A stretch of 45,815 bases of DNA, taken from a virus. The translations under genes were made by a program, and so were the position numbers. Below are positions 30,508 through 38,669 of the stretch, piece after piece (the stretch's first letter is position 1; every line of letters starts with the position of its first letter). The notes under the pieces were generated by a model that worked only from the letters and a program-made list of their open reading frames with translations, was not told the DNA's origin and did not search any database. Where the stretch lies: IMG/VR virus record IMGVR_UViG_3300028844_005013, positions 1 to 45,815 of that record; one strand, given 5' to 3'.

Positions 30508-31487
30508 CGTGATTCCTCAGATTGGTGCCAGTTCCATGCTGTCTCGACAATGCTGTTGAGGGTCTCAAACCTTGGGGACCATCCCAATAAGTTTCTCGCC
30601 TTGTTGGCACACGCCACTAGAACGGGTGGGTCACCTTGGCGTCTACTGGATACCTTGAACTGGGGAGGTACTCCCGCGACTTGTTCTACTGCTGTGATAA
30701 CTTGACGAACGGAGTGACCAGTGCCAAGGCCGAGGTTGAAGGCATCCGTTTCCCCTCCCTTGAGTAGGTAGTCAAGAGCGAGTAGGTGGGCATCCGCGAT
30801 GTCGGAAACGTGAGTGTAGTCGCGGACGCACGTGCCGTCAGGGGTTGGGTAGTCTGTCCCATGTATGGTGATGTGATCTGGTGTGGTAGCAGCCCGGATG
30901 ACAAGAGGGATAAGGTGGGTTTCCGGGGAGTGCGCTTCTCCTACCTCCCCGTCGGGGTCCGCTCCCGCGGCGTTGAAGAAGCGAAGAACAACACAGCGGA
31001 GAGAGTGGGTGTGGCAGTGCCATTTGATCATTCTCTCAGCGAGTAACTTAGACTCACCATACGGGCTGGTGGGATCTTGCGGTGCAGCCTCTTGGATTGG
31101 TTGTGAACTGGGGGCACCGTAGGTGGCACAGCTAGAAGAGAATATCATATGGCGAACAGCGGCCCGCCGCATTGCTTCGAGGAGACCCAAGGTATTAACC
31201 GTGTTGTTACGGAAATACTTGTCGGGTTCCTTCATGGACTCACCCACATAAGCATCCGCGGCACAGTGTACGACTGCGAGAATGGCGTAGACCTCGAAAG
31301 TCCGTTGCAGAAGCTGGGTGTCTGCGAGGTCCCCCACAACGAGAGGCCCCCACTTGACAGCCCATGGGTTACCGTTACGGAAATCGTCGTAAGTAACCGG
31401 GGTGAACCCAGCTTGCGCCAAGTGCTTGCACACCTGACTACCAATGTAACCCGCCCCACCAGTGACTAGAATGTTTTGGCCTCTCAT
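30504..31487 (-). CDS. galE: UDP-glucose 4-epimerase-like (GalE) protein, 327 aa
   Basis: N-terminal NAD-binding motif LVTGGAGYIGSQ (8-19), a catalytic YGESK (YxxxK) preceded by the SSSCATYG segment, and a C-terminal part with NLGLGTGHSVRQVI are those of GalE. It interconverts UDP-glucose and UDP-galactose, or the N-acetyl forms, supplying donors for glycosyltransferases encoded at 32030, 39938 and 40687. It overlaps the polymerase gene by four bases, an odd place for a sugar gene. Confidence 0.9.
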   Translation of the reverse strand: MRGQNILVTGGAGYIGSQVCKHLAQAGFTPVTYDDFRNGNPWAVKWGPLVVGDLADTQLLQRTFEVYAILAVVHCAADAYVGESMKEPDKYFRNNTVNTLGLLEAMRRAAVRHMIFSSSCATYGAPSSQPIQEAAPQDPTSPYGESKLLAERMIKWHCHTHSLRCVVLRFFNAAGADPDGEVGEAHSPETHLIPLVIRAATTPDHITIHGTDYPTPDGTCVRDYTHVSDIADAHLLALDYLLKGGETDAFNLGLGTGHSVRQVITAVEQVAGVPPQFKVSSRRQGDPPVLVACANKARNLLGWSPRFETLNSIVETAWNWHQSEESR

Positions 31488-31488
31488 C

Positions 31489-31809
31489 CTACTCAGTTAG
31501 CATCCATTTAGGTATCTCAAGAGTAGCACGAATAGGGGATACCTCCTCTCCTCTGTCAAAGGAGTGAATCCACTCCTTTACCCTGTCAGGGTTCTCAATG
31601 ATAGGGTCTGCATCTGGGTGGCTGTCCTCCCGACAATAGCTTATGTAGGGACCGGCTACACCGAAGTATATATCCTTCTTCACTCTCCTCCCAATCGCTA
31701 GAGAGAAAGGGCAGAAGCACACCGATCTTGGTTGCCCCATATCAATATCATTCTGGGTGACGTTGACTCTTACTTTTACCATCTCTACTCCCGTTACCTC
31801 TACTACCAT
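31489..31809 (-). CDS. Hypothetical protein, 106 aa
   Basis: Start taken at ATG 31809, with AAAGGG nearby; extending to 31881 would run over the previous gene and through palindrome copy 15. Unknown; contains SVCFCPFSLAIGRR and CREDSHPDAD, perhaps metal-binding. Palindrome copy 15 then lies just upstream of its start. Confidence 0.7.
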   Translation of the reverse strand: MVVEVTGVEMVKVRVNVTQNDIDMGQPRSVCFCPFSLAIGRRVKKDIYFGVAGPYISYCREDSHPDADPIIENPDRVKEWIHSFDRGEEVSPIRATLEIPKWMLTE

Positions 31810-31822
31810 TTCATTTACCCTT

Positions 31823-31836
31823 TGCAAACGTTTGCA
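31823..31836. promoter_or_regulatory. Dispersed palindrome copy 15 (intergenic, start-proximal)
   Basis: Perfect TGCAAACGTTTGCA in the 29-base gap between the stop at 31839 and the chosen start at 31809. Confidence 0.85.
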
Positions 31837-31838
31837 TT

Positions 31839-32030
31839 TCAGTTCTTCTTCCCAAATTCTCGGTCGAGGCGCGCTTGCCAATCAGAGTTTATCCTGTCAA
31901 GCTCATCCGCTAACTCTCGTAGGTTACGGGCAGCATAGGCACCACCTGTATTCCACCAGTAGATAAGACCGTCCACGTCTTGTACAAACTCCTCGCGTTC
32001 ATACGCTAATTCCACGATGCTCACTGCCAT
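31839..32030 (-). CDS. Hypothetical protein, 63 aa
   Basis: Unknown helical, acidic small protein (ARNLRELADELDRINSDWQA). Its ATG shares a base with the stop of the glycosyltransferase gene upstream. Confidence 0.72.
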   Translation of the reverse strand: MAVSIVELAYEREEFVQDVDGLIYWWNTGGAYAARNLRELADELDRINSDWQARLDREFGKKN

Positions 32031-32857
32031 TAGATTATGCCCTTAGCGATGTCGATCATCCCTTCTGCCCAGTGGTCAGTAGAGAAGCGGGCACGGACGA
32101 ACTCCATCCCCTTCTTAGCAATCGCTGCACGCTCCTCAGGATTGTTCAGGTAGTAGTCAATCTTGTCGGAGAAATCATCGACGCCTTGGAACGTACCGAG
32201 GTGTTCGCCGGGGGTGAACGTGTCAGTGATCTCGTCGCACTCATTTGTTAGGATGAACCCTCCTGCTGCCATGATCTTAAACAACCGATCTGAGAACCCA
32301 CCCAAACCCGGTTGAGTGAAGTTCAAGTTGATACGAGTCTCTGACACAGCAATGGCGTGCTCCTCCGGGGTGGCCTTACGACGGAACGGGAACTCCCGTG
32401 TATTCTTGTACTCCCTCCGGTGCCAGTTCTTGATCCGTCCTAGAAAGAGGACATCCCTAACTTTGGGAACGTCGCGGGGGTAGTCAAAGAGAGGATCGTA
32501 CCCCTCAAACACATGGGGGACACTAAGCTGCTCCGCTAGTAAACGACTGTGATGTACCATCACCGTAGCGTTTCTCGCCCGCCGACGCTCACGCCCCGAC
32601 CAGTGGTCTGTACCATCATTGTACCAATAGATTGTAGGGATCTTATCAGTCAACTCCTTGACATGTACAGGGTGGAACCCTCGGTACTTCCACACAATTG
32701 CGACATCCTTACCGGGGATGTTGTCCATCAAGTCTTTGTACACCTGAGGGTTACCGTTGTACTCAACAGGAGTTACCTCATGTCCTAGTTTCTCAAGAGC
32801 GCGGACCTTCCCTGCCCCTACCCCTGTTGCAAACCTACCGCCGAAAACGATCTTCAT
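32030..32857 (-). CDS. CgeB-like glycosyltransferase, 275 aa
   Basis: GT-B fold features: an N-terminal Rossmann-like half (MKIVFGGRFATGVGAGKVRA) and a C-terminal donor-binding half (GFSDRLFKIMAAGGFILTNE, later ERAAIAKKGMEFVRARFS) as in the CgeB / family-1-like group. It probably transfers a sugar to a phage or cell-surface acceptor. It lies between a terminator (upstream) and the galE-polymerase genes. AAAGG precedes its start. Confidence 0.83.
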   Translation of the reverse strand: MKIVFGGRFATGVGAGKVRALEKLGHEVTPVEYNGNPQVYKDLMDNIPGKDVAIVWKYRGFHPVHVKELTDKIPTIYWYNDGTDHWSGRERRRARNATVMVHHSRLLAEQLSVPHVFEGYDPLFDYPRDVPKVRDVLFLGRIKNWHRREYKNTREFPFRRKATPEEHAIAVSETRINLNFTQPGLGGFSDRLFKIMAAGGFILTNECDEITDTFTPGEHLGTFQGVDDFSDKIDYYLNNPEERAAIAKKGMEFVRARFSTDHWAEGMIDIAKGII

Positions 32858-32884
32858 TTTACCATACCTTTAAGAGTCAGTGTT

Positions 32885-32940
32885 AAAAAAAGACCCGCGA
32901 TTTCAGCGTGGCTCAGGAACAGGACGCTTACTCTCGCGGG
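32885..32940 (-). terminator. Leftward terminator after the SSB gene
   Basis: On the minus strand CCCGCGA/TCGCGGG (32894-32900 with 32934-32940), enclosing an AGCGT/ACGCT helix, is followed by TCTTTTTTT. Confidence 0.87.
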
Positions 32941-32953
32941 GGTTAAGATTATA

Positions 32954-33625
32954 CTAGAAAGGAGGGTCGTCCAACACAGGCGCCGCGGATGCTGCCCCCA
33001 CTGGGGCGCCACCAAACTGAGTGACTACCTCGTTCATCGCATCCACATTAGGCATGAGGATCTCTGCGAAGTCGTAGTCGTCGGTGTCCTTGAACTCCCA
33101 GTTGTCAAGGTCAATCATCTTACGGAACTCGAAGTCCTCACCTACTCCGGGAGACTTGGGGTCTTTGCCACGGAAGATGCGGAAAGCCGCGCCGCGAAGC
33201 GTGTGTCCATCTTCTTTGAGAAGACGACGCTTACGCTCAATGGTTTCCCATACCCCTGACTTGGCAATGAACAGGCGCTTGGTGAACCGGTGTTCGTTGC
33301 CATCCTTGTCTGTCCATGGGGAGCAGTCCACTACCGTGAACGCTGCCGCTTGGTACTTGTTGAAGCTCAAGTCACAGTAGCCACAAGGCTCATCCAAGGG
33401 GGACATACACGTTCCCCAATTGCGGTAGGAACTACCAGACTTCCAGTTGTGCTCCAAGTAGATGAAGGGTTCCTCTGTGAGGAATACCACGGACTTTTCG
33501 CTGTCCTTAGGCATCCAGAAGCGGTTGCCCGCAGGGGATCGTTTGCCGCCGGACTCTTTTGCCTTGCGCTCTTTTTCCATAGCTGCACTGCCTGCGTCGA
33601 ATCCGCGTTTGAACCAGTTTTTCAT
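32954..33625 (-). CDS. Single-stranded DNA-binding protein, 223 aa
   Basis: Phage-type SSB rather than a bacterial OB-fold SSB by overall sequence. It ends with an acidic, hydrophobic tip, VLDDPPF, like the SSB C-terminal tail that recruits replication proteins. A Cys cluster CMSPLDEPCGYC may bind zinc, as in T4 gp32. The gene overlaps the primase stop by four bases and is the last of the primase-helicase unit, followed by a terminator. Confidence 0.82.
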   Translation of the reverse strand: MKNWFKRGFDAGSAAMEKERKAKESGGKRSPAGNRFWMPKDSEKSVVFLTEEPFIYLEHNWKSGSSYRNWGTCMSPLDEPCGYCDLSFNKYQAAAFTVVDCSPWTDKDGNEHRFTKRLFIAKSGVWETIERKRRLLKEDGHTLRGAAFRIFRGKDPKSPGVGEDFEFRKMIDLDNWEFKDTDDYDFAEILMPNVDAMNEVVTQFGGAPVGAASAAPVLDDPPF

Positions 33626-34608
33626 AATGATATTGTCTCTCTAAACTCGTGTAATTGTAACTCGTTGGGGTCTTTGTTTGGGGGTAGTTTCTCGGTCAAA
33701 TCTTCACAGCATGGTACTCTCCTTTCAAGTAGTTTGTGGGCTTGGTTGGCGCCTTTATTGCCAGCCGTGTCGTTGTCGAACATAACCCATGTTAGTAATT
33801 GTTCAAGTTCGATTTGGTCAATTTGTTCTCGGCTTATTGAACAGCCGCTGATAGCCACTGGCATTACTATCCCCGCCAACCCTAGCTTTGTTAGATGCTG
33901 CCAACAGCGCATGGCGTCAAATGGACCTTCAACCAGTATGTATGTTTTCGTTTCTCCCTCATAGTAAACGGGGGAGACAAAGCCTAACTCTGTCCTCGTT
34001 CCCCAGTAATGTTTCCACTTGTTGTCATCCTCACCGAGGGTTCTCCCACTTGCTCCTACAAACTTACCGGCAAGGGTATACACCGGGAACACTACCCGGT
34101 TATCCCTCTCATCCCACCGGCACCCAAAGTCGCGCCAAGTACGGGAGTCGAACCCTCGCTGAATGAGGTAATGCCCACCGGGATTGCAAACGGTTGCATT
34201 GGGGAGGTTGGTGTCAAACCAATTCCAGAGAGGGTCCATGTCATACACCTCCCTCACGTACTGTGGAGTACCTAGCCCACCTACAACGCGGCTTATTAAG
34301 GTGGATGGTCTACTCTCCTCAGCCATCAATGCCTGCCCCATCTCCCTAAGCTGGTCGCTCCCGCTGTAGATGGAGAGGGTGGTGAACAGTTGCCAGAACT
34401 TCCCCTTCTGCCCGCAACCGAAGCAGCGAAACGTGGAGGCACCATCATCATGGACTGACACAGTGAAGGAGGGATTAGCGTCTGACCCCTCATGTGTCCA
34501 CTGTGCGAATGGGCAAGAGAACTTCAAGTGATTGTTATTCTTCTGGATCGACAACTTGTCGGTTAGTCCTGCTGCCAACACATAATCTGTTACTTGATTC
34601 AGGTCCAT
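33622..34608 (-). CDS. DnaG-like primase, 328 aa
   Basis: An N-terminal CHC2-type zinc finger (C32, H39, C62, C65) and a TOPRIM domain (YILVEGPFDAMRC, then VMFDNDTAGNKG) define it. It makes RNA primers for the leftward-encoded polymerase. Shorter than cellular DnaG, lacking the long helicase-binding domain. A one-mismatch palindrome copy (34185-34198) is inside. Confidence 0.9.
   Translation of the reverse strand: MDLNQVTDYVLAAGLTDKLSIQKNNNHLKFSCPFAQWTHEGSDANPSFTVSVHDDGASTFRCFGCGQKGKFWQLFTTLSIYSGSDQLREMGQALMAEESRPSTLISRVVGGLGTPQYVREVYDMDPLWNWFDTNLPNATVCNPGGHYLIQRGFDSRTWRDFGCRWDERDNRVVFPVYTLAGKFVGASGRTLGEDDNKWKHYWGTRTELGFVSPVYYEGETKTYILVEGPFDAMRCWQHLTKLGLAGIVMPVAISGCSISREQIDQIELEQLLTWVMFDNDTAGNKGANQAHKLLERRVPCCEDLTEKLPPNKDPNELQLHEFRETISL
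34185..34198. repeat. Dispersed palindrome, one mismatch (in primase gene)
   Basis: TGCAAACGGTTGCA, one base from consensus. Confidence 0.55.
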
Positions 34609-34610
34609 GC

Positions 34611-35867
34611 CTAGTACGCCCCTTCTTCAAAGAGTTCTACCTTCTCAGAGTAGTCAAACTTCTTGTAGTCCCAGTTGGTCTTAAAGGAAGCTGTCCTCTT
34701 CTCCGCATCACGTAGCTTGAGGAACTGCCAGTTCATCTCCTTAGCCAACTCAAGGTCCTCGTTTTGTGAGAGGGCTACAACCACGTCAGGGTTGATCAAC
34801 CACTCCTTAGCGTAGCGGACATTCCACCTCTCAGTGGACCCCTTGGTCATCCCCTTACCTGTCTCTGCTGCGTCCCCTAGCTGAGTGGTGACAACCCATG
34901 GGATGTTGGTGACTATTACCGCCCGCTGTAACTCTTCGATTACCCGGACCTGTTTCTCCCAATCGCCGCGGGTGCCTTTGGCTCGGAGTCGGTACCCACC
35001 GTCAAGCAATACCATGCGAGGTTTGTACCTGTAGCAAAGAGACAGGATGTCGTCTACGCAATTCACATACTGACTATCAGCAATCTTCACGTCGCCACCG
35101 GGGGAATCCATCTCCTCTGCCATCGCGTTAGCCCACCGCTCTTCCTGTGCTGGGCTGAGTGTACCGTCACGTAGCTCAGTGAAGTCTAGTTGGTAACGGA
35201 CGGAGTCGAGGCGGCGAGAGATACGTGCTTGTGCCATCTCAGTTGACACTATCAGAACACACTCGTCCTCTTTTATCTTCCGAGAGGCGTCAAGTGCTGA
35301 GATGATAAGACTCCACGTCTTGCCCACCGTGGTGAAGCCCGCTAATACGTACAGGGTAGCCTCACACCACCCACCTGTCCACTTATCGAAACTCTCCCAC
35401 ATGGAGGGGATGGAACCCTCAGACTCCTTCGCCTTGTAATACGCTTCAAGACGCTCATCTGCGCTGAGTTTGAATGACTTGACCGAATCCTCTTTGACTA
35501 ACTCTGCCTGAAGCCCATCGAGTTGGGAGAAAAGAGCGAGGGCTTCCTCTACCTCGTTCTTTGAAACCTTATCCATACCCTCATCTAAGATGGGGGACAT
35601 CTGCTGTAGCACATGTCTCTTCTTGATGAGAGTGATTAGGTGGTCAAGGTCCCCCTCTTCCACCTCATGGGTTAGGTCTATTGGGAACTTATCCCCCACC
35701 TCGAAGGTGGTGGGAGTGCGGCCTCGTACACGGCACTCTCGGAGGTAAGTGAAGGCGTCTCGCGACTCACCAAGGAAGTGGTCATCCGAGACGCCCGAGG
35801 ATATTACCTGCTCATAGGAGGAGTATGCCAGCACATGCTGAATGATTCTTGAGCCGATCGCTCCCAT
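34611..35867 (-). CDS. DnaB-like replicative helicase, 418 aa
   Basis: RecA-like helicase core with a Walker A variant GFTTVGKT (177-184), MVLLDGGYRL as Walker B, a QLGDAAETGKG loop and a VALSQNEDLE strand. A helical N-terminal domain precedes it, as in DnaB. It opens the fork and is loaded by the DnaC-like protein encoded just upstream. Starts one base into the previous stop. Confidence 0.88.
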   Translation of the reverse strand: MGAIGSRIIQHVLAYSSYEQVISSGVSDDHFLGESRDAFTYLRECRVRGRTPTTFEVGDKFPIDLTHEVEEGDLDHLITLIKKRHVLQQMSPILDEGMDKVSKNEVEEALALFSQLDGLQAELVKEDSVKSFKLSADERLEAYYKAKESEGSIPSMWESFDKWTGGWCEATLYVLAGFTTVGKTWSLIISALDASRKIKEDECVLIVSTEMAQARISRRLDSVRYQLDFTELRDGTLSPAQEERWANAMAEEMDSPGGDVKIADSQYVNCVDDILSLCYRYKPRMVLLDGGYRLRAKGTRGDWEKQVRVIEELQRAVIVTNIPWVVTTQLGDAAETGKGMTKGSTERWNVRYAKEWLINPDVVVALSQNEDLELAKEMNWQFLKLRDAEKRTASFKTNWDYKKFDYSEKVELFEEGAY

Positions 35868-36442
35868 TAGTGGATACCTAGACGTTTAGACATTCTCGTT
35901 ACTCGCTCTGCTCGGAAGTCCTTCCCGCCGATCTTGACCGGGTAGGTCGCCTCCCTACAAGCCTCATATAGGCCCTTCGCCTGTTTCTCTAACTGAGACA
36001 AAGGCATGTTTGTGGTCAGGATAGTAGGCTTCAACTCTGAGGTGCGGTACCTGAGAAGCTGCTCCACACGTCCTAAGGAATAGATGCGAGTCTTGTCATG
36101 GATTAACTCATCAATCACCAGCAACTCTGCTTCCTCCATCCTGTGGACGTAGGACTCGTACTCGTCAAACCGCGTGCTCTCAACGTAGTACTCTGCGATC
36201 TTATCGAATCGCACAAACAGCGCGGTCTTCGCTGCCTCTATGATTTTCTTTAGGGCAACACAGGCTATCGCGGTTTTCCCTGAGCCGTGGTCCCCCCAGA
36301 GGAGTAACCCCTGCCCCTCTGAAACCATACGCGGTAACTCATTTAGATAGCCGGTGACTATCTCTGAACTTATCTGCTCTTCAAGGGCACCCTCTCCCCA
36401 GTACAGCTTGGGTACCCTTGCCCGTTGTAAATACTTACTCAC
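35867..36442 (-). CDS. DnaC/IstB-like helicase loader ATPase, 191 aa
   Basis: Walker A GDHGSGKT (50-57), Walker B LLVIDE (107-112) and a LTTNMPLSQLE sensor-like segment are those of DnaC/DnaI-type AAA+ loaders. GTG at 36442 overlaps the upstream gene by eight bases. Works with the DnaB-like helicase encoded next. Confidence 0.88.
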   Translation of the reverse strand: MSKYLQRARVPKLYWGEGALEEQISSEIVTGYLNELPRMVSEGQGLLLWGDHGSGKTAIACVALKKIIEAAKTALFVRFDKIAEYYVESTRFDEYESYVHRMEEAELLVIDELIHDKTRIYSLGRVEQLLRYRTSELKPTILTTNMPLSQLEKQAKGLYEACREATYPVKIGGKDFRAERVTRMSKRLGIH

Positions 36443-37142
36443 TGAATCCTGCCTCCGGTGAATCGTCTTCTTTGAATCGCTTTAGCAGTGTCCGCTCATC
36501 AATAAAACCTGTGACCATAGTGTCACGGATTCGCCCAAAGAAGGACCCGGTGGCTAGTAAGTTGAGGGAAGGGGTTCCCTTCACCTTGAACTTCTCTTTG
36601 ATCTCATCCCAGTTTTCCATGTAGAAGTGGACTGTCTTAACGTACCCGTCGAAGTCATCTGCCAACCAAGTTAGCAAACGTTTGCAATAGACACTTCCCA
36701 TCTTGCTGCTGAGGGGGTAGGTTTTCTCGAACTTCTCCTCGTAGGCTTCCTTGAATACGTTGAAGGCTTTGCCTGAGGAGTGGCGTTTCTTCTTACCGAA
36801 AGCAGGGGCCGCTTTCTCAGTCAGTATCGAGTTCAACCCTGCGTTCCTGCTCTTAGTGAGTTTCTCTTTTACTGACTCTGCTATCTTCGTTGCCGGGATA
36901 ATGTGGTACTCCATCTCGGTTGCTTCATACTGAATAGGTCGGTTGTCTTCCGACAAAAGGCGTCGCCTCTTTAAGTCGGATATAGAAGCGGATACCCGAC
37001 TAGGTAGCATCCCTAGTTGGGTGCTCATCTCCTTTACTGAGGGCGTCTCCTCAAAGCAACACAGAAGAGCATATACTGCAATTGAGTTAGGGTTAGCTGT
37101 TGCGAACGCACCGGCCTGCAACGCCTGTAGGAAGTGTTCCAT
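36435..37142 (-). CDS. Winged-helix replication-type protein, 235 aa
   Basis: An N-terminal winged helix (TPSVKEMSTQLGMLPSRVSA, then LKRRRLL) is followed by a charged helical part (AFNVFKEAYEEKFEKTY). This is the layout of phage origin-binding or DnaD-like proteins that start the loader-helicase-primase operon. It is the first gene after the strong promoter at 37166-37193 and may bind the origin. Palindrome copy 16 (36674-36685) lies in it. Confidence 0.75.
   Translation of the reverse strand: MEHFLQALQAGAFATANPNSIAVYALLCCFEETPSVKEMSTQLGMLPSRVSASISDLKRRRLLSEDNRPIQYEATEMEYHIIPATKIAESVKEKLTKSRNAGLNSILTEKAAPAFGKKKRHSSGKAFNVFKEAYEEKFEKTYPLSSKMGSVYCKRLLTWLADDFDGYVKTVHFYMENWDEIKEKFKVKGTPSLNLLATGSFFGRIRDTMVTGFIDERTLLKRFKEDDSPEAGFSE
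36674..36685. repeat. Dispersed palindrome copy 16 (in gene 36435-37142)
   Basis: Perfect GCAAACGTTTGC core inside coding sequence, read as C-K-R-L on the minus strand. Confidence 0.88.
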
Positions 37143-37165
37143 GATTCTCCTTTTGGGTTGGGTCT

Positions 37166-37193
37166 AATATACACAACCTTGTACAGTAGTCAA
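37166..37193 (-). promoter_or_regulatory. Strong sigma70-like promoter for the replication operon
   Basis: On the minus strand TTGACT (37188-37193), a 16-base spacer and TATATT (37166-37171), then AAAAGGAG before the ATG at 37142. It separates the virion genes from the replication genes. Confidence 0.78.
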
Positions 37194-37207
37194 CCCGGAA
37201 AGGAGAA

Positions 37208-38668
37208 TTAAGATGAGGAGGATTCTAGCTCCGGGGGGAGGAGAGCGAACTGATACATACTCATAAGCTCTGAGTTCCTTGCAGACCAGCGGGTAGACAA
37301 GCCAGTGAGGAGACACTTGTGGGTGACCGCAGGGTCCGTGTATGGGTCTGTCACGTTAACCACTAGGTTCACTTCCCGTATGGCGGGGATGAAAGGCCCA
37401 GACACTGAGAAGGAGGTAGCAAGCATCCGCTCCTCGTAGATGATGCGCTTCCCCACCTCTACAGCCTTCGCTTCATCCTGTATGTATGGGTTGTCAACCC
37501 CCTCCATCCGATAGTTCTGGTCCTCGACTATCTCCTCAGAAGCAACTGTTAGAGTAATTCGGAAATCATCCAACTCGTTCTTGCGTTGGTTCTTCTGCCG
37601 GTTCTTGTTCTTGAGTCCTACCCCTTTCTGCTTCAGTCGTACATCAACCCACCTCGCACCATACTCACCCTCCCCCGCGGTGTGCGCCATGGGAAGCCGC
37701 TTCAACTCCTTATCGTCAGGAATAATGGTGTACACTTCCAACTCAATATCATTCATCTCCCCGACTTCAAACCCACCGAACTTAGTGGCTTGTATTAGGA
37801 TGTCCCCCGACTTGGGGTCCCTCTCCAACACTTCAAGGGTGATTGTGGAGTCAGTAGGGCTGACAACCATAGACTTCATCTGAGCATCGGTCAATACTTC
37901 CTTAGGGGTATAGCGTAACTTCACCCAATCCTGTGAATGTCCCATGACTTTCACAGTGTCTTGGTCTACAATCTGCCTGTTCCCGTCTTCTTGAGCGGAA
38001 AGGTACCGCCCTAAGACCTTCACCACCCCAATAAGTCGTAGGTTGGAGTCGGTGCTGGCAAAGCTGCTGATATTCTGCGCTGTGAGGGAGGTATCCACGG
38101 CAGAGTTTACGTCCTTCTTTACGTCGGTGACCAACGTACCATCACTCTTCACATACAACTCTACGTTGCACGCCTCTGAGATACGCCGGACTGCTTCCAT
38201 CAAAGAGTCCTCCCCCACAATGATGGAGCTAAAGGTTTCCGAATCATCCTGTGTGACATCAAAGTAGGCTGAGTCAAGGGAACCATAGGTGGTGAGGAGG
38301 GTGGTCATCACCTGTGTGCCTGTCGTGGTGGTGAACTCCTCGGTCGCTACAGGACGCTGATCCAGTCCTTCTATCACAGGGACTAGGGTGAAGTCCGCAA
38401 CACTTGTTCCATCCCGTCCCTCCTTGCGGATAGCCACGTTCTTTATCTGCCCGACAAACAGGGTGTAGGTTGTCTTGTCGTAGTCTACGGTGAGGGTGAA
38501 CAACTCATTTAAGTAGTTGGTCACATAGGGGGTATACTTGTCGTCCCTATTAGATAGACTGACAGTCGCTGAGGGGCTACCCCGTAATCGGAGGTTGGTG
38601 GAGAACCCTATGAGATCCTCCGGGTCGATTGTAAAGAAGATGTCGGAGGCGTCGGATGAAGAGGGCAT
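37208..38668 (-). CDS. Probable tail/baseplate protein, 486 aa
   Basis: Start at ATG 38668 with AAGGATC upstream; the frame continues farther but would overlap the previous gene. Beta-rich protein with VSLSNRDDKYTPYVTNYLNE and, further on, EDSLMEAVRRISEACNVELYV. The latter is a pattern seen in gpD/gp27-like tail hub proteins with repeated beta domains. No enzymatic motif. Likely part of the tail, by character and position next to fibre-like genes. Confidence 0.68.
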   Translation of the reverse strand: MPSSSDASDIFFTIDPEDLIGFSTNLRLRGSPSATVSLSNRDDKYTPYVTNYLNELFTLTVDYDKTTYTLFVGQIKNVAIRKEGRDGTSVADFTLVPVIEGLDQRPVATEEFTTTTGTQVMTTLLTTYGSLDSAYFDVTQDDSETFSSIIVGEDSLMEAVRRISEACNVELYVKSDGTLVTDVKKDVNSAVDTSLTAQNISSFASTDSNLRLIGVVKVLGRYLSAQEDGNRQIVDQDTVKVMGHSQDWVKLRYTPKEVLTDAQMKSMVVSPTDSTITLEVLERDPKSGDILIQATKFGGFEVGEMNDIELEVYTIIPDDKELKRLPMAHTAGEGEYGARWVDVRLKQKGVGLKNKNRQKNQRKNELDDFRITLTVASEEIVEDQNYRMEGVDNPYIQDEAKAVEVGKRIIYEERMLATSFSVSGPFIPAIREVNLVVNVTDPYTDPAVTHKCLLTGLSTRWSARNSELMSMYQFALLPPELESSSS

Positions 38669-38669
38669 C

